From assembly GCF_024764835.1 (NCBI RefSeq), contig NZ_JALIGE010000071.1, forward strand, positions 124,001 to 188,000: a stretch of 64,000 nt of DNA, in the 5' to 3' direction. Within the stretch, counting starts at the first letter, position 1; each line of letters starts with the position of its first letter. The position numbers and the translations under genes are program-made. Below the pieces are notes generated by a model. It was not told the origin of the DNA, did not search any database, and saw nothing but the letters and a program-made list of their open reading frames with translations. Below, piece after piece: positions 45,619 through 54,539 of the stretch. The stretch is from Scandinavium hiltneri (GTDB lineage Bacteria > Pseudomonadota > Gammaproteobacteria > Enterobacterales > Enterobacteriaceae).

Positions 45619-45783
45619 TTTTAACCCTCTCGGAATGGATGTAGAAGCGTTTACATCAATAAGTATGTCGCCCGCTTCGTCAGGCGATATAGGACAAATG
45701 CAAAGTCAGTTAATCATTGTGACTGGATTGTGGAGAAAGCATGTCGGGTTATGGCGCTAGAAACAGCTGGCAAAATATAAGCG

Positions 45784-45809
45784 AAACGGCGGCATCTCTG
45801 CCGCCGTTT
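45784..45809 (-). terminator. Terminator of the cyclic-di-GMP operon
   Basis: AAACGGCGGCA and TGCCGCCGTTT form an 11-bp perfect stem with loop TCTC downstream of the diguanylate cyclase stop. Confidence 0.85.
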
Positions 45810-45843
45810 ATTTTACTAAAAGCATGAGTCAACTTCGCGAAAG

Positions 45844-47322
45844 TTAAACCGCGGGCTGCAGCTCTTCCATTTGGCTTTTGCGCTGCTTTTTCATTTCATA
45901 CAGTTCTTCATCCGCTCTTTTATAGCTCTCAGTAAAGCCATGCGTCAGTTCACTGATGCCGTAAGAGAACGATAATGGCAGCGTTGTATTTTCAAAGGGG
46001 AAACAAGAAAGCTCCGCAACCCGCTTCGCCATCATCTGCTGCGCCTGTGCAATTGTCGTGTTTTGTAATAACAGAACAAACTCATCCCCCCCCATTCGGA
46101 TCAGATGATCGCCCTGACGAACGGATTCCAGTAAATATTGAGCGAAGAAGATAAGTGCCTCATCTCCGGCATGGTGGCCCCAGGTATCGTTAATGGTTTT
46201 GAAATCATTCAAATCCATGGCAACCAGAATAGTATTGCGGCTGTTGGGAATATTTTCTGTCACTATTTTCCCGCCTTCCCGCGACAACGCTTCGGTCAGC
46301 GAATCGGTGGTGAGTTTATCCATCATCAGCTCAATTCTTCTGTGGGAACGCATAAAGACTATAAAGAAAAACAGCATGATGATGTTAGCGAACAGAAAAC
46401 CTGCAAGTTTAATGCGCAGTAGTTCGGTAAAGCTCACGCGAGTACTCAGGCAGAAGCCATTTACCAGCTTGATATCCCCGAGATTAAAATCAAGCCACGA
46501 ACCGTTGTCCGGGAAGATATTCATGTCGATATCATTACCTTTCAGGCTATGAATACGAATGTCATACCCGGAATTGGAGATATTCAGCTCATTAAAAGCA
46601 TCACGGAATAGAGAGGCCAGGTCATCTCGGGTGTAATCGATAGCGATAATCCCAGACATTCGACTTCCCTGACCGATGAAGTCCTTAATCACCACCGGGC
46701 TACCGATAGTGATAGTCGGTAATTTCGAAATGGCATCCTGGTAAACATTACTATAAAACAGTTCCGGCACGACATACCCACGATTGCTTCTCAACAGCGA
46801 AGACGTGGTCTCTATGTAGCCAGAAAGACGAAAGTGTGGATTAGCACCCTGAATTTCAATGGCTTTTTCGGTGTTGAAAACGTAATAGTAGCCGGTATCA
46901 CCGTCGGTATAGTAGGTCGTAAATTGGGACTTATTAGCATCGCTAAAATTGCGCCAGAACGAGCGCAAAATAGTGAATTTCTTACGGTGAGCATCATCGA
47001 TATCCGCTTTCCATGCGGGAATCTCGCTGTCGCTCAGTCGTTCATTCACTGTGCCCGCGAATTTTTTGCTGTCGATTCCCATGTTTTTTTTCAGCATACT
47101 GTCTGGCAGTTGCAGCATCGAACTCAGGTCAGACGCCATGCTTCTGTTATTTTGCGTATCTTTTGTAATCAGGCGCACCACACGCGACGTGACCAACTCA
47201 ATATTGGTTCTGGCGTTAGAAAATGAAATATAAAAAGTGAACGCATTCACGATGACGACCATCACCGAAAGCACGATCAAAAAAAGCTTCTTCTCTGATT
47301 TTAGCTGATGCGAATTTTTCAT
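45844..47322 (-). CDS. Diguanylate cyclase with N-terminal periplasmic sensor
   Basis: A 492-residue inner-membrane enzyme. TM1 is at about residues 12-32 (LFLIVLSVMVVIVNAFTFYI), a periplasmic Cache-like sensor follows, and TM2 is at about 308-328 (AGFLFANIIMLFFFIVFM). The C-terminal GGDEF domain has the intact active site RMGGDEFVLLL (about residue 413) plus DLNDFKTINDTWGHHAGDEAL. It should make cyclic di-GMP from GTP. No inhibitory-site RxxD immediately before GGDEF is evident. It is the last gene of a three-gene operon, 5 bp after the preceding gene. Confidence 0.9.
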   Translation of the reverse strand: MKNSHQLKSEKKLFLIVLSVMVVIVNAFTFYISFSNARTNIELVTSRVVRLITKDTQNNRSMASDLSSMLQLPDSMLKKNMGIDSKKFAGTVNERLSDSEIPAWKADIDDAHRKKFTILRSFWRNFSDANKSQFTTYYTDGDTGYYYVFNTEKAIEIQGANPHFRLSGYIETTSSLLRSNRGYVVPELFYSNVYQDAISKLPTITIGSPVVIKDFIGQGSRMSGIIAIDYTRDDLASLFRDAFNELNISNSGYDIRIHSLKGNDIDMNIFPDNGSWLDFNLGDIKLVNGFCLSTRVSFTELLRIKLAGFLFANIIMLFFFIVFMRSHRRIELMMDKLTTDSLTEALSREGGKIVTENIPNSRNTILVAMDLNDFKTINDTWGHHAGDEALIFFAQYLLESVRQGDHLIRMGGDEFVLLLQNTTIAQAQQMMAKRVAELSCFPFENTTLPLSFSYGISELTHGFTESYKRADEELYEMKKQRKSQMEELQPAV

Positions 47323-47327
47323 AGCGC

Positions 47328-49889
47328 TTACCCGTTAGCCTTCACCGTTATCACCCCATCCTGCGGTACCCAGGCCGAGAAAAGCTGTGGGCGCGAGTAG
47401 TAATAACCCTGCGCTTTCACGCATCCCATCGACTCGAGTTTTTCGCCCATTTCCACGGTCTCTATCCCTTCTGCAACCAGCGGCACGCCGAAGGATTGCG
47501 ACAGCATAACCACCGACGAAATGATGGCCTCACTCTTACGGTCATCCAGCACGCCTTTCACAAAATCACGGTCGATCTTCAGGCAATCGAAAGGCAGTAA
47601 ATGCAGATAGGACAAGCTTGAGTAGCCACTGCCAAAATCATCAATCGCAACAGACAACCCCAGACGGCGAAGATAATTGAGCGTTTCAATGACCTTTTGG
47701 CTGTTTTGCAGCAGTACGCTTTCGGTAATTTCCAGACAAATATTGCTGTTGATAAGCCCGTTATGTTGAATACAGGTCAACAGATGCGAGGAGAAATCGG
47801 TCTGCTGGAGCTGCACCGCCGAAATATTGATATGTAGCTTAAAGTCGTCCGGCGCGCCGCGGGCGATAAACGCCGCCAGTTCACGACAGGCTTCTTCGAT
47901 AATCCAGCGGCCCAGACGAATAATGGTGCCGGTACGCTCTGCGAGGCCGATAAAGACATCCGGCGGTACAAAACCGAGATCGGCAGATTGCCAGCGAATA
48001 AGGCATTCACCTTCCGTAAACGTGTCGGTATTATTCAGGTCGACAATGGGTTGCAGAACCAGATGGAATCCATCATTTAGCAGGTCTTCACGCAGTGCCT
48101 TGAACATGCGGATATTGTTGAGTTCACTTTCCCGCATCTCCGGGGTGAACAGGACATATTCGCGGTTGGAGCCCGTGCGGATTTGCTGCAGCGCCAGGCC
48201 TGCATTCATCATGCAATCGACCAGATTACCCGTGGTGATTGTCTCCAGCACAGCCCCGCCCTGACCGGTGAAAACGTGTGATGCGTCTTCCGGATCGTTT
48301 TGAATTTGTCGGGCTGGTGCGTCATGGAACAACGACGAGATCAGTCCCCAATAGGTATCGAGATCTTTTTGCTCATTGTGGCCAGGGAAGGTCACAATGA
48401 ACAAATCCTCAGAGTAGCGGCAGAAAATACTCTCCGCGGGCGCCAGCTGGATAAGGCTTTCAGCAAAGAAACGAATAAACCGACTGCCATATACGTGGCC
48501 CAGCGTACTGCGCATATCACGGAAGTTAGTCACGCGGATCATCACTAATAAATTGCGACCGTCATACAGTGACGGCTCGTTCAAAAAGCCTTCGCGCGTC
48601 AGAATGCCGGTATCTTTATCTTTTTCAATGCGCTGTTTCTGCTCATTCAGCATACCGGTTATCAGGCCAGACGCCTTGCTGAGTTCCTCTTCGAGCACGG
48701 CTATTTCCGTGAATAACGTCCCCTGTTCTGCTGGTTCCCACGATTGTTTCCCGAGCCATCGGGTCTTTTGCACCAGCCGATGCAGCGGGTAGAAAAATCG
48801 CCTCACCAACATAATCATCACCAGCATAAAGAACAGCGCCAGCGTCGACAGCATAATGAGAGTCATGAAATGAGACGTTTTGTACAGGGCGTAAGGATGG
48901 ATATTCGGCGCAATCAGCACCAGTGAACCGTTAAACTGACCCGACAGGTCACGAACCGGATGCATTATCACAAAATAGCCTTCACCCTTGTGGGTAATGA
49001 TTCGTGATGACGCGGACGGTTCGTTTTCACCCTGCAATAGGGCTTTAAGCATCGGGAAAGCGTAAATACTCCGCAGTTTGACGTGCTGTCCTTTCTGATT
49101 TTCGTCGCCCGATGCGAGATATTGAGGGCGAGAAGACGAAATAATTTGCTGCTGATCGTCCAGCAGTAGCAGCGTACTGCCCGACGTCGGGGCTGATTTT
49201 GTAAGGTAGTTGCTGATAACCGTAGGGTTAATATCGGCAAAAACAACGCCCTTAAAGGCCCGGCTGTCGCTGTATAAAGGCATGCGCCAACTCATCGTCT
49301 GGCCATTGCTGGTCGACATGTGATAATAATTTTTGGTCCAGAAAGGCCGGGTTTGCGTCATCGCTTTGACAAACCAGTGACGCGAGAAAATGTTGTAGTG
49401 CTCAACGTGGCCAACGATGTCCGAATCCTTCGACGCCGTGCGATAGATATCTAATCTGTCCGGAACGGTAGACGAGGTTTTGATCGGGAAAATAGCCCCC
49501 GTGGATTTATCTCTTTCGTACGCAACGTACTTCCCGTCCGCCGTCGCCAGACCTACCCGTGAAATGGTATCAGGAGAGACGAAGTCATGGCCCAGCACAT
49601 GCTTCAGCTGCTGCTCAACGGCAGGGGAATCAATGCCCGAAGACGCATTGACCAAATCAGACATCAACTCGGCCGCGCGCTGGGGCTCGTTCAGATACAT
49701 ATTGATTCGGTGGCTGAGATACTGGCTTTTTTGGGTCAGCGTTTTTTGCGCTATTTCCGTGTACCAGTTACTGATATCCCTGCGCTGGAGGAAAAAAAAT
49801 AGCAACATCATGATGACCGTGCAGACCATCAGGCTGAGAATGAGCGTACTCGCGAAGGATATCGAGCGTTTTTTAAGCATGCGGAACAT
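47328..49889 (-). CDS. Cache-GGDEF(degenerate)-EAL protein, likely active c-di-GMP phosphodiesterase
   Basis: An 853-residue membrane protein. TM1 at about 15-35, a periplasmic dCache-like region, TM2 at about 340-362, then a degenerate GGDEF (CRYSEDLFIV instead of GGDEF) and a C-terminal EAL domain. EAL key residues are present: GECLIRW (Glu of ExL; Cys for Ala), LHINISAVQL, CLEITES, AIDDFGSGYSSLSYL, LKIDRDF, PLVAEGIET and KAQGYYYS. Hydrolysis of c-di-GMP is therefore plausible. It is paralogous to the next gene upstream, overlaps it by 17 bp, and lies 5 bp before the cyclase gene. Confidence 0.88.
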   Translation of the reverse strand: MFRMLKKRSISFASTLILSLMVCTVIMMLLFFFLQRRDISNWYTEIAQKTLTQKSQYLSHRINMYLNEPQRAAELMSDLVNASSGIDSPAVEQQLKHVLGHDFVSPDTISRVGLATADGKYVAYERDKSTGAIFPIKTSSTVPDRLDIYRTASKDSDIVGHVEHYNIFSRHWFVKAMTQTRPFWTKNYYHMSTSNGQTMSWRMPLYSDSRAFKGVVFADINPTVISNYLTKSAPTSGSTLLLLDDQQQIISSSRPQYLASGDENQKGQHVKLRSIYAFPMLKALLQGENEPSASSRIITHKGEGYFVIMHPVRDLSGQFNGSLVLIAPNIHPYALYKTSHFMTLIMLSTLALFFMLVMIMLVRRFFYPLHRLVQKTRWLGKQSWEPAEQGTLFTEIAVLEEELSKASGLITGMLNEQKQRIEKDKDTGILTREGFLNEPSLYDGRNLLVMIRVTNFRDMRSTLGHVYGSRFIRFFAESLIQLAPAESIFCRYSEDLFIVTFPGHNEQKDLDTYWGLISSLFHDAPARQIQNDPEDASHVFTGQGGAVLETITTGNLVDCMMNAGLALQQIRTGSNREYVLFTPEMRESELNNIRMFKALREDLLNDGFHLVLQPIVDLNNTDTFTEGECLIRWQSADLGFVPPDVFIGLAERTGTIIRLGRWIIEEACRELAAFIARGAPDDFKLHINISAVQLQQTDFSSHLLTCIQHNGLINSNICLEITESVLLQNSQKVIETLNYLRRLGLSVAIDDFGSGYSSLSYLHLLPFDCLKIDRDFVKGVLDDRKSEAIISSVVMLSQSFGVPLVAEGIETVEMGEKLESMGCVKAQGYYYSRPQLFSAWVPQDGVITVKANG

Positions 49890-52488
49890 CAGAGAGTCTC
49901 CTGACCGGCGCTGTCATGTTGACGGTCAGCGCTGCAGCGTCCTTATCGCTGGCGACCTGTTCAGAACCATAAAACAAAGAGGAAAACGGAGCCGGATGGG
50001 CAAGATAGTAGCCCTGCACTTGATCGCAGCCGAGGGCGAAGAAATGCTTCCGGGTATCTTCATCCTCAATGCCGATAGCAATCAGCGGCACCTTGAAACC
50101 TTTCGCCAACGTTAACAATGAGTTAAAGACGCAAATGCTTTTCTCATTATTCAGTCGATTCGAAATCAAATGCTTTGAAATTTTGATGCTGTCGAACGGA
50201 ATCGAATGCAAATAAGACATGCTGGAGAAGCCGGCGCCGAAGTCATCCAGGCAGATGCTGATCTGGTGGCGTCGAAGATAGTTCAGCACCTGGGAAGCCT
50301 GAGCCATGTCGCGATCCAGCCCACCTTCCGTGATCTCGATGCAGATGTTTTCATTTTTAAGGCCATGCAGCTGGATGGTATCCATCAGATGCCAGGCAAA
50401 ACCGTTTTGCAGCAGCTGAATTGCCGAAATGTTGATGTGCAGGCGGAAATCCTTCGGCGCCCCACGCTTAATCATCGCGGACAGTTCGCGGCACGCTTCT
50501 TCAATAATCCAGCGACCTAGCGGAATGATCAGCCCGCTTTCTTCGGCGACGGGAATGAAATCCTCTGGCGGAATTTCACCCAGCTTTTCAGAGTGCCACC
50601 GCACCAGACACTCACCGGCCATACACGTTGCGCTGTCATCCGGTCCGGCAATCGGCTGAATCACCAGGAACAGCTCATTGCTGGCCATCGCGCTGCCGAG
50701 TGAATCATGCAGGCGGATATTGGTCAGCTCCGTCTCCAGCATTTCAGGCAGATATAACCGCGTTTGTGCATTCCCCGACTTTTCAGCGTGACGCAGGGCT
50801 ATCCAGGCATGCATTAAGATATCGGTTATCGTCTCTGGCGTAATATCCTGCAATACCATACCCGCGTTACCGGCAAAAAGAATATTCCCCTTTCCATTCT
50901 TTCCTGATTTATTATTCAACGAGAATAGCGAGTTAATAATATTCTGATATTTAATATAATCGCTCTCCTGGTTTACACCCGGGAAAACAATAATGAATTT
51001 ATCAATATTATCGCGTGCCACAATAATATTGGTTGGCAGAACGGCTTCCGCCTGTCGCATAAACTCAGCAATAAACGCATCCGCATACTTATTACCCAGC
51101 GTGTTCATGATCGACTTCATGTTGGTCACGTGGACCAGCGCGACTAAATTATGATGGTGATAAATCCGTTCATCATTTAATAATCCACTGCGTGTATAAA
51201 GACCGGAGGACGGGTCAAATTCTATTTTCTTACGCATCTGTTCGAAGCTGTCAGTCAATCGCTGCGACAAATGCTTAAAGCCGGATTCGAGCTCGGCAAT
51301 TTCCTGGAACTGGTAGCCACAGTTGCCTTCTGTCCACTGTCCGGACTCCAGATCTTTGGTACGCTGGGCAATCTGGCGTAGCGGCGAGGTAATGCGGGTC
51401 AGCACCACGTGGACCAGCGCCGCGCTGAGCAGGAAGGTCAGGATCAACGCCACAATCATGAAATTATCATGCAGCTTTACGGTCGCGTTAATCGCCGATG
51501 CAGGGATAATGACCACCGCCTGCCATTTCAATTCGCCGGACGCATCGTTAACAGGAAAACGCGTGGCGTAATAACGGTCACCCTCAAGCTTAAGATTAAT
51601 CACCTCATTCGGGCTAGCAGCCAGAAGCGACTTTCCGATTTTCTCAATCATCGGCGAGGTATTATTGGTCAGCGTTGGCAGCACCATTTCTGAATTAACG
51701 GGCGGTGCGAGGCGGTGCGACGATGAGGCCACAATCTGATCGCGCTCATCCAGGATGAGTAAATGACTCTCCCGGTAAGGGCGCTGGCGGCGCAGCATTT
51801 TGCTCAAATTTTGCAAATGCAGTTCACTGGAAATTACGCCAATATACTGCCCCTTGCTATTAAATGCGGGCACGCTGTAGGCAATACCGACCTCTTTTTC
51901 GGTACTGAGGTCACGATACACCGGTGTCCACAGCGGCTTCTTATACTCATTCACCGGCTGATACCATGGCCGGTTATGCATCGTGTAATGCGGGTTCTGC
52001 ATGACCACCGTCGAACGCGTTGTCGACCCGGCGTACGAGACCAAAACGTCGTGCGTAGAGGGGTCTTTTAAGGTCAGATACTCTTCTTTACCGCCATCGC
52101 TTCGGTGGCTGATACCGATGTAATCGCCCTTAAGATTACCAAACTGCAGCACATTCAGGTCGATATTGCTCTGGAAGACATCGTTCATCACGTTCATGAT
52201 ATCGTCATATACATCGCTGACTGCGATATTGTCAGTCTGATAATGTTTGAACGTGTCTCTCAATACCGAATCGGCCTGGCGCGGAATATTAATGTAGTCC
52301 TCAACCACCGATTTAAGCAGGCTGGTCTTGGAAACAAACAGGTTGTGGCTGATGGTGTCCAGTAGACTCTGGCGATCGAGATAGACTACCGTTGAAACAA
52401 TAGCAAACACCATGCAATAAAATGCAATAAAGAGGGTTCTGACAGCTCCGGTCAGAGAAGATGATGTTTTAAAATAACGAAAAATCAT
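49873..52488 (-). CDS. Cache-GGDEF(degenerate)-EAL(degenerate) protein, probably catalytically dead
   Basis: An 871-residue paralogue of the following gene and first of the operon. It has the same layout: TM1 at about 18-38, dCache-like sensor, TM2 at about 345-367, degenerate GGDEF (VARDNIDKFIIVFPG) and EAL. The ExL glutamate (GECLVRW), NISAIQL, EITEGGL and CLDDFGAGFSS remain. However KID is KIS, and the catalytic-base glutamate of the (V/I)AEG(V/I)E loop is isoleucine (PLIAIGIED). This predicts binding without hydrolysis, i.e. a c-di-GMP or protein-interaction receptor derived from a duplicated phosphodiesterase. Confidence 0.85.
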   Translation of the reverse strand: MIFRYFKTSSSLTGAVRTLFIAFYCMVFAIVSTVVYLDRQSLLDTISHNLFVSKTSLLKSVVEDYINIPRQADSVLRDTFKHYQTDNIAVSDVYDDIMNVMNDVFQSNIDLNVLQFGNLKGDYIGISHRSDGGKEEYLTLKDPSTHDVLVSYAGSTTRSTVVMQNPHYTMHNRPWYQPVNEYKKPLWTPVYRDLSTEKEVGIAYSVPAFNSKGQYIGVISSELHLQNLSKMLRRQRPYRESHLLILDERDQIVASSSHRLAPPVNSEMVLPTLTNNTSPMIEKIGKSLLAASPNEVINLKLEGDRYYATRFPVNDASGELKWQAVVIIPASAINATVKLHDNFMIVALILTFLLSAALVHVVLTRITSPLRQIAQRTKDLESGQWTEGNCGYQFQEIAELESGFKHLSQRLTDSFEQMRKKIEFDPSSGLYTRSGLLNDERIYHHHNLVALVHVTNMKSIMNTLGNKYADAFIAEFMRQAEAVLPTNIIVARDNIDKFIIVFPGVNQESDYIKYQNIINSLFSLNNKSGKNGKGNILFAGNAGMVLQDITPETITDILMHAWIALRHAEKSGNAQTRLYLPEMLETELTNIRLHDSLGSAMASNELFLVIQPIAGPDDSATCMAGECLVRWHSEKLGEIPPEDFIPVAEESGLIIPLGRWIIEEACRELSAMIKRGAPKDFRLHINISAIQLLQNGFAWHLMDTIQLHGLKNENICIEITEGGLDRDMAQASQVLNYLRRHQISICLDDFGAGFSSMSYLHSIPFDSIKISKHLISNRLNNEKSICVFNSLLTLAKGFKVPLIAIGIEDEDTRKHFFALGCDQVQGYYLAHPAPFSSLFYGSEQVASDKDAAALTVNMTAPVRRLSDVPHA

Positions 52489-52562
52489 AGGGAACCATGG
52501 GGAGCTGTCGGAAGATACAGGTAATTAACGAATAATAGAGTTACCACCAGGGAGGAGGAATA

Positions 52563-52673
52563 ATGCACATAGCAAAACCTGATGGTATTTCATCAATAAG
52601 ATTACCACGTACCACAAAACACGCCACTAGTAAGTGGTTTAATAATAAACCGGCGTTATCGTTTCATGGCTAA
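52563..52673 (+). CDS. Candidate 36-residue small protein with a strong ribosome-binding site
   Basis: A short frame (MHIAKPDGISSIRLPR... to HG stop) begins 4 bases after GGGAGGAGGA (52550-52559), one of the best Shine-Dalgarno sequences in the window. It is basic, without a clear membrane helix, and divergent from the cyclic-di-GMP operon. I recognise no homologue. It could be a genuine small protein or a chance frame. The rest of 52489-52827 holds the operon promoter, a REP and the rnpB terminator. Confidence 0.3.
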   Translation: MHIAKPDGISSIRLPRTTKHATSKWFNNKPALSFHG

Positions 52674-52737
52674 AAATATTAAATTAAATTTTCGTGGATG
52701 CATTTAGTATATACAGGTAGCGATCCGGGTGTTTTTT

Positions 52738-52767
52738 CCCGGTGGTGCAGTCCACTGCGCCGCCGGG
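52738..52767. repeat. REP-like element near rnpB
   Basis: CCCGGTGGTGCAG...CTGCGCCGCCGGG is an imperfect inverted repeat of REP type downstream of the rnpB terminator. Confidence 0.6.
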
Positions 52768-52784
52768 CCGTGTTTTACAAAGCA

Positions 52785-52820
52785 AAACGCCCTGCACTGT
52801 TTTCACAGTGCAGGGCGTTT
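52785..52820 (-). terminator. rnpB terminator
   Basis: AAACGCCCTGCACTGT and ACAGTGCAGGGCGTTT form a perfect 16-bp stem with loop TTTC. It lies 8 bp beyond the 3' end of RNase P RNA, followed on the minus strand by TTTTGC. Confidence 0.92.
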
Positions 52821-52827
52821 ATGAATG

Positions 52828-53206
<379 letters not shown>

Positions 53207-53213
53207 GGCGCGA

Positions 53214-53219
53214 AGTATA
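53214..53219 (-). promoter_or_regulatory. rnpB promoter -10 box
   Basis: TATACT (minus strand) sits 8 bases upstream of the RNA 5' end and is followed by a GC-rich TTCGCGCC discriminator, typical of stringently controlled stable-RNA promoters. The promoter overlaps the ampC-rnpB gap of 56 bp. Confidence 0.75.
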
Positions 53220-53262
53220 GAGGGTTTGCGCGGCAATGTCACCCTTCGAGCCACATCCCTAT

Positions 53263-54411
53263 TTACAGCGTGTTGAGGATGGTATTTGCCGCTTTCACTC
53301 GCTCGGTATTCGGATACATTTTGTTGGCCAGCATCACAATGCCGATGTATTTTTCAGGAATGAACGCTACGTATGCGCCAAAGCCGTTAGTCGACCCGGT
53401 TTTATGCACCAGAGAGGCTTTCACTGGCGCAACCGGCGGATCTATCGCCGTCACAGGTGAAGCCGCCAGCGCCACTTTGTTATCGCTGCCGTTAATGACG
53501 GTCGCCGCCGCAACCGGCCAGTTCAGCATTTCCCAGCCTAAGCCCTGATACATACTGCCGCTGCGCCAGTAGCGCGACTGCGCAAGCTCCAGCCCTTTTT
53601 GCAGCGTCGGCTGTTTCACCTGCTGCGGGTTCATGTTGTATTGCACCCAGCTCGCCATATCCTCGATGGTGGATTTCACGCCGTAGGCTTCGGCATCCAG
53701 CATGCCCGGCCCAACGTGCATGGCTTTACCGTCACGATAGCCCCAGGCGTAATGATTTTCTTCATTGGCCGGAACGGTGAACCAGGTATGATTGAGGTTC
53801 AGCGGTTGCAGAACGCGCTGGCGCACCGCATCGTTAAACGTCATCCCGGACGGTTTCACCGCCAGCGCGCCAAACAGGCCAATGCTTGAGTTAGTGTACT
53901 GACGACGGGTACCCGGCGCCCAGTCCGGCTGCCAGTTCTGGTAAAACTTCAGCAGCGCGGCCTGATTATCGACCTCATCCGGCACCTGCAATGGCAAGCC
54001 GCCCGCGGTGTAGGTCGCCAGATCTAACAGAGTGATGCCCTGCCACTGCTTGCCCGTCAGTTCTGGCCAGTATTTCGTAGCCGGATCACTGAGCTTCACT
54101 TCCCCGCGCGCCACACTATCGCCGCCCAGCACGCCGGTGAAAGTTTTACTCACGGAGCCCAGCTCAAAAATCGTCTGCGTCGTCACCGGCTGCTTTTTCG
54201 CGATGTCGGCCACGCCGTAGGTAAAGTAGTGTGGCTTGCCCTGATAAATCACCGCCACTGCCATGCCGGGAATGGCCTGCGCTTTGATCATCGGTTTAAG
54301 CGTTTGGTTGACCACCTCTTCTAACTGTTTGTCACTTAATGTTTTTTGTGTGGCAAAGGCAGAAAAGGAGACGCTCAGAACCAGCGCACAGCAGAGTGTT
54401 TTTTTCATCAT
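53263..54411 (-). CDS. ampC: Class C beta-lactamase AmpC
   Basis: A 382-residue periplasmic serine beta-lactamase. The signal peptide is MMKKTLCCALVLSVSFSAFA; the start is this MM pair, since upstream in-frame residues are not conserved. Catalytic motifs are SVSK (in FELGSVSKTFTG), YTN (in RQYTNSSIG; most chromosomal AmpC have YAN or YSN) and KTG (in LVHKTGSTNGFG). Length and features are those of chromosomal enterobacterial AmpC. It is divergent from ampR with an AmpR-type box, so it should be inducible through peptidoglycan fragments. Its location beside rnpB differs from the frd-blc neighbourhood of E. coli, Citrobacter freundii and Enterobacter cloacae. Confidence 0.95.
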   Translation of the reverse strand: MMKKTLCCALVLSVSFSAFATQKTLSDKQLEEVVNQTLKPMIKAQAIPGMAVAVIYQGKPHYFTYGVADIAKKQPVTTQTIFELGSVSKTFTGVLGGDSVARGEVKLSDPATKYWPELTGKQWQGITLLDLATYTAGGLPLQVPDEVDNQAALLKFYQNWQPDWAPGTRRQYTNSSIGLFGALAVKPSGMTFNDAVRQRVLQPLNLNHTWFTVPANEENHYAWGYRDGKAMHVGPGMLDAEAYGVKSTIEDMASWVQYNMNPQQVKQPTLQKGLELAQSRYWRSGSMYQGLGWEMLNWPVAAATVINGSDNKVALAASPVTAIDPPVAPVKASLVHKTGSTNGFGAYVAFIPEKYIGIVMLANKMYPNTERVKAANTILNTL

Positions 54412-54486
54412 TGAAATTCTTCCATAAGTAACATGACAGAGAGTCCGGCACATCAGACGCGCTCAGCCTGCGGGATTTGACTGTGG

Positions 54487-54516
54487 CGAACAAACGATTA
54501 AATTTAGCAGTAGCCT
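54487..54516. promoter_or_regulatory. AmpR operator in the ampC-ampR intergenic region
   Basis: Minus-strand CTACTGCTAAATTTAATCG then TTTGT closely matches the AmpR box described upstream of E. cloacae and C. freundii ampC (TCTGCTGCTAAATTT then AACCGTTTGTC). It contains the LysR T-N11-A type symmetry. Confidence 0.85.
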
Positions 54517-54539
54517 TAAGATTTTCTAACGGAAAAAAC

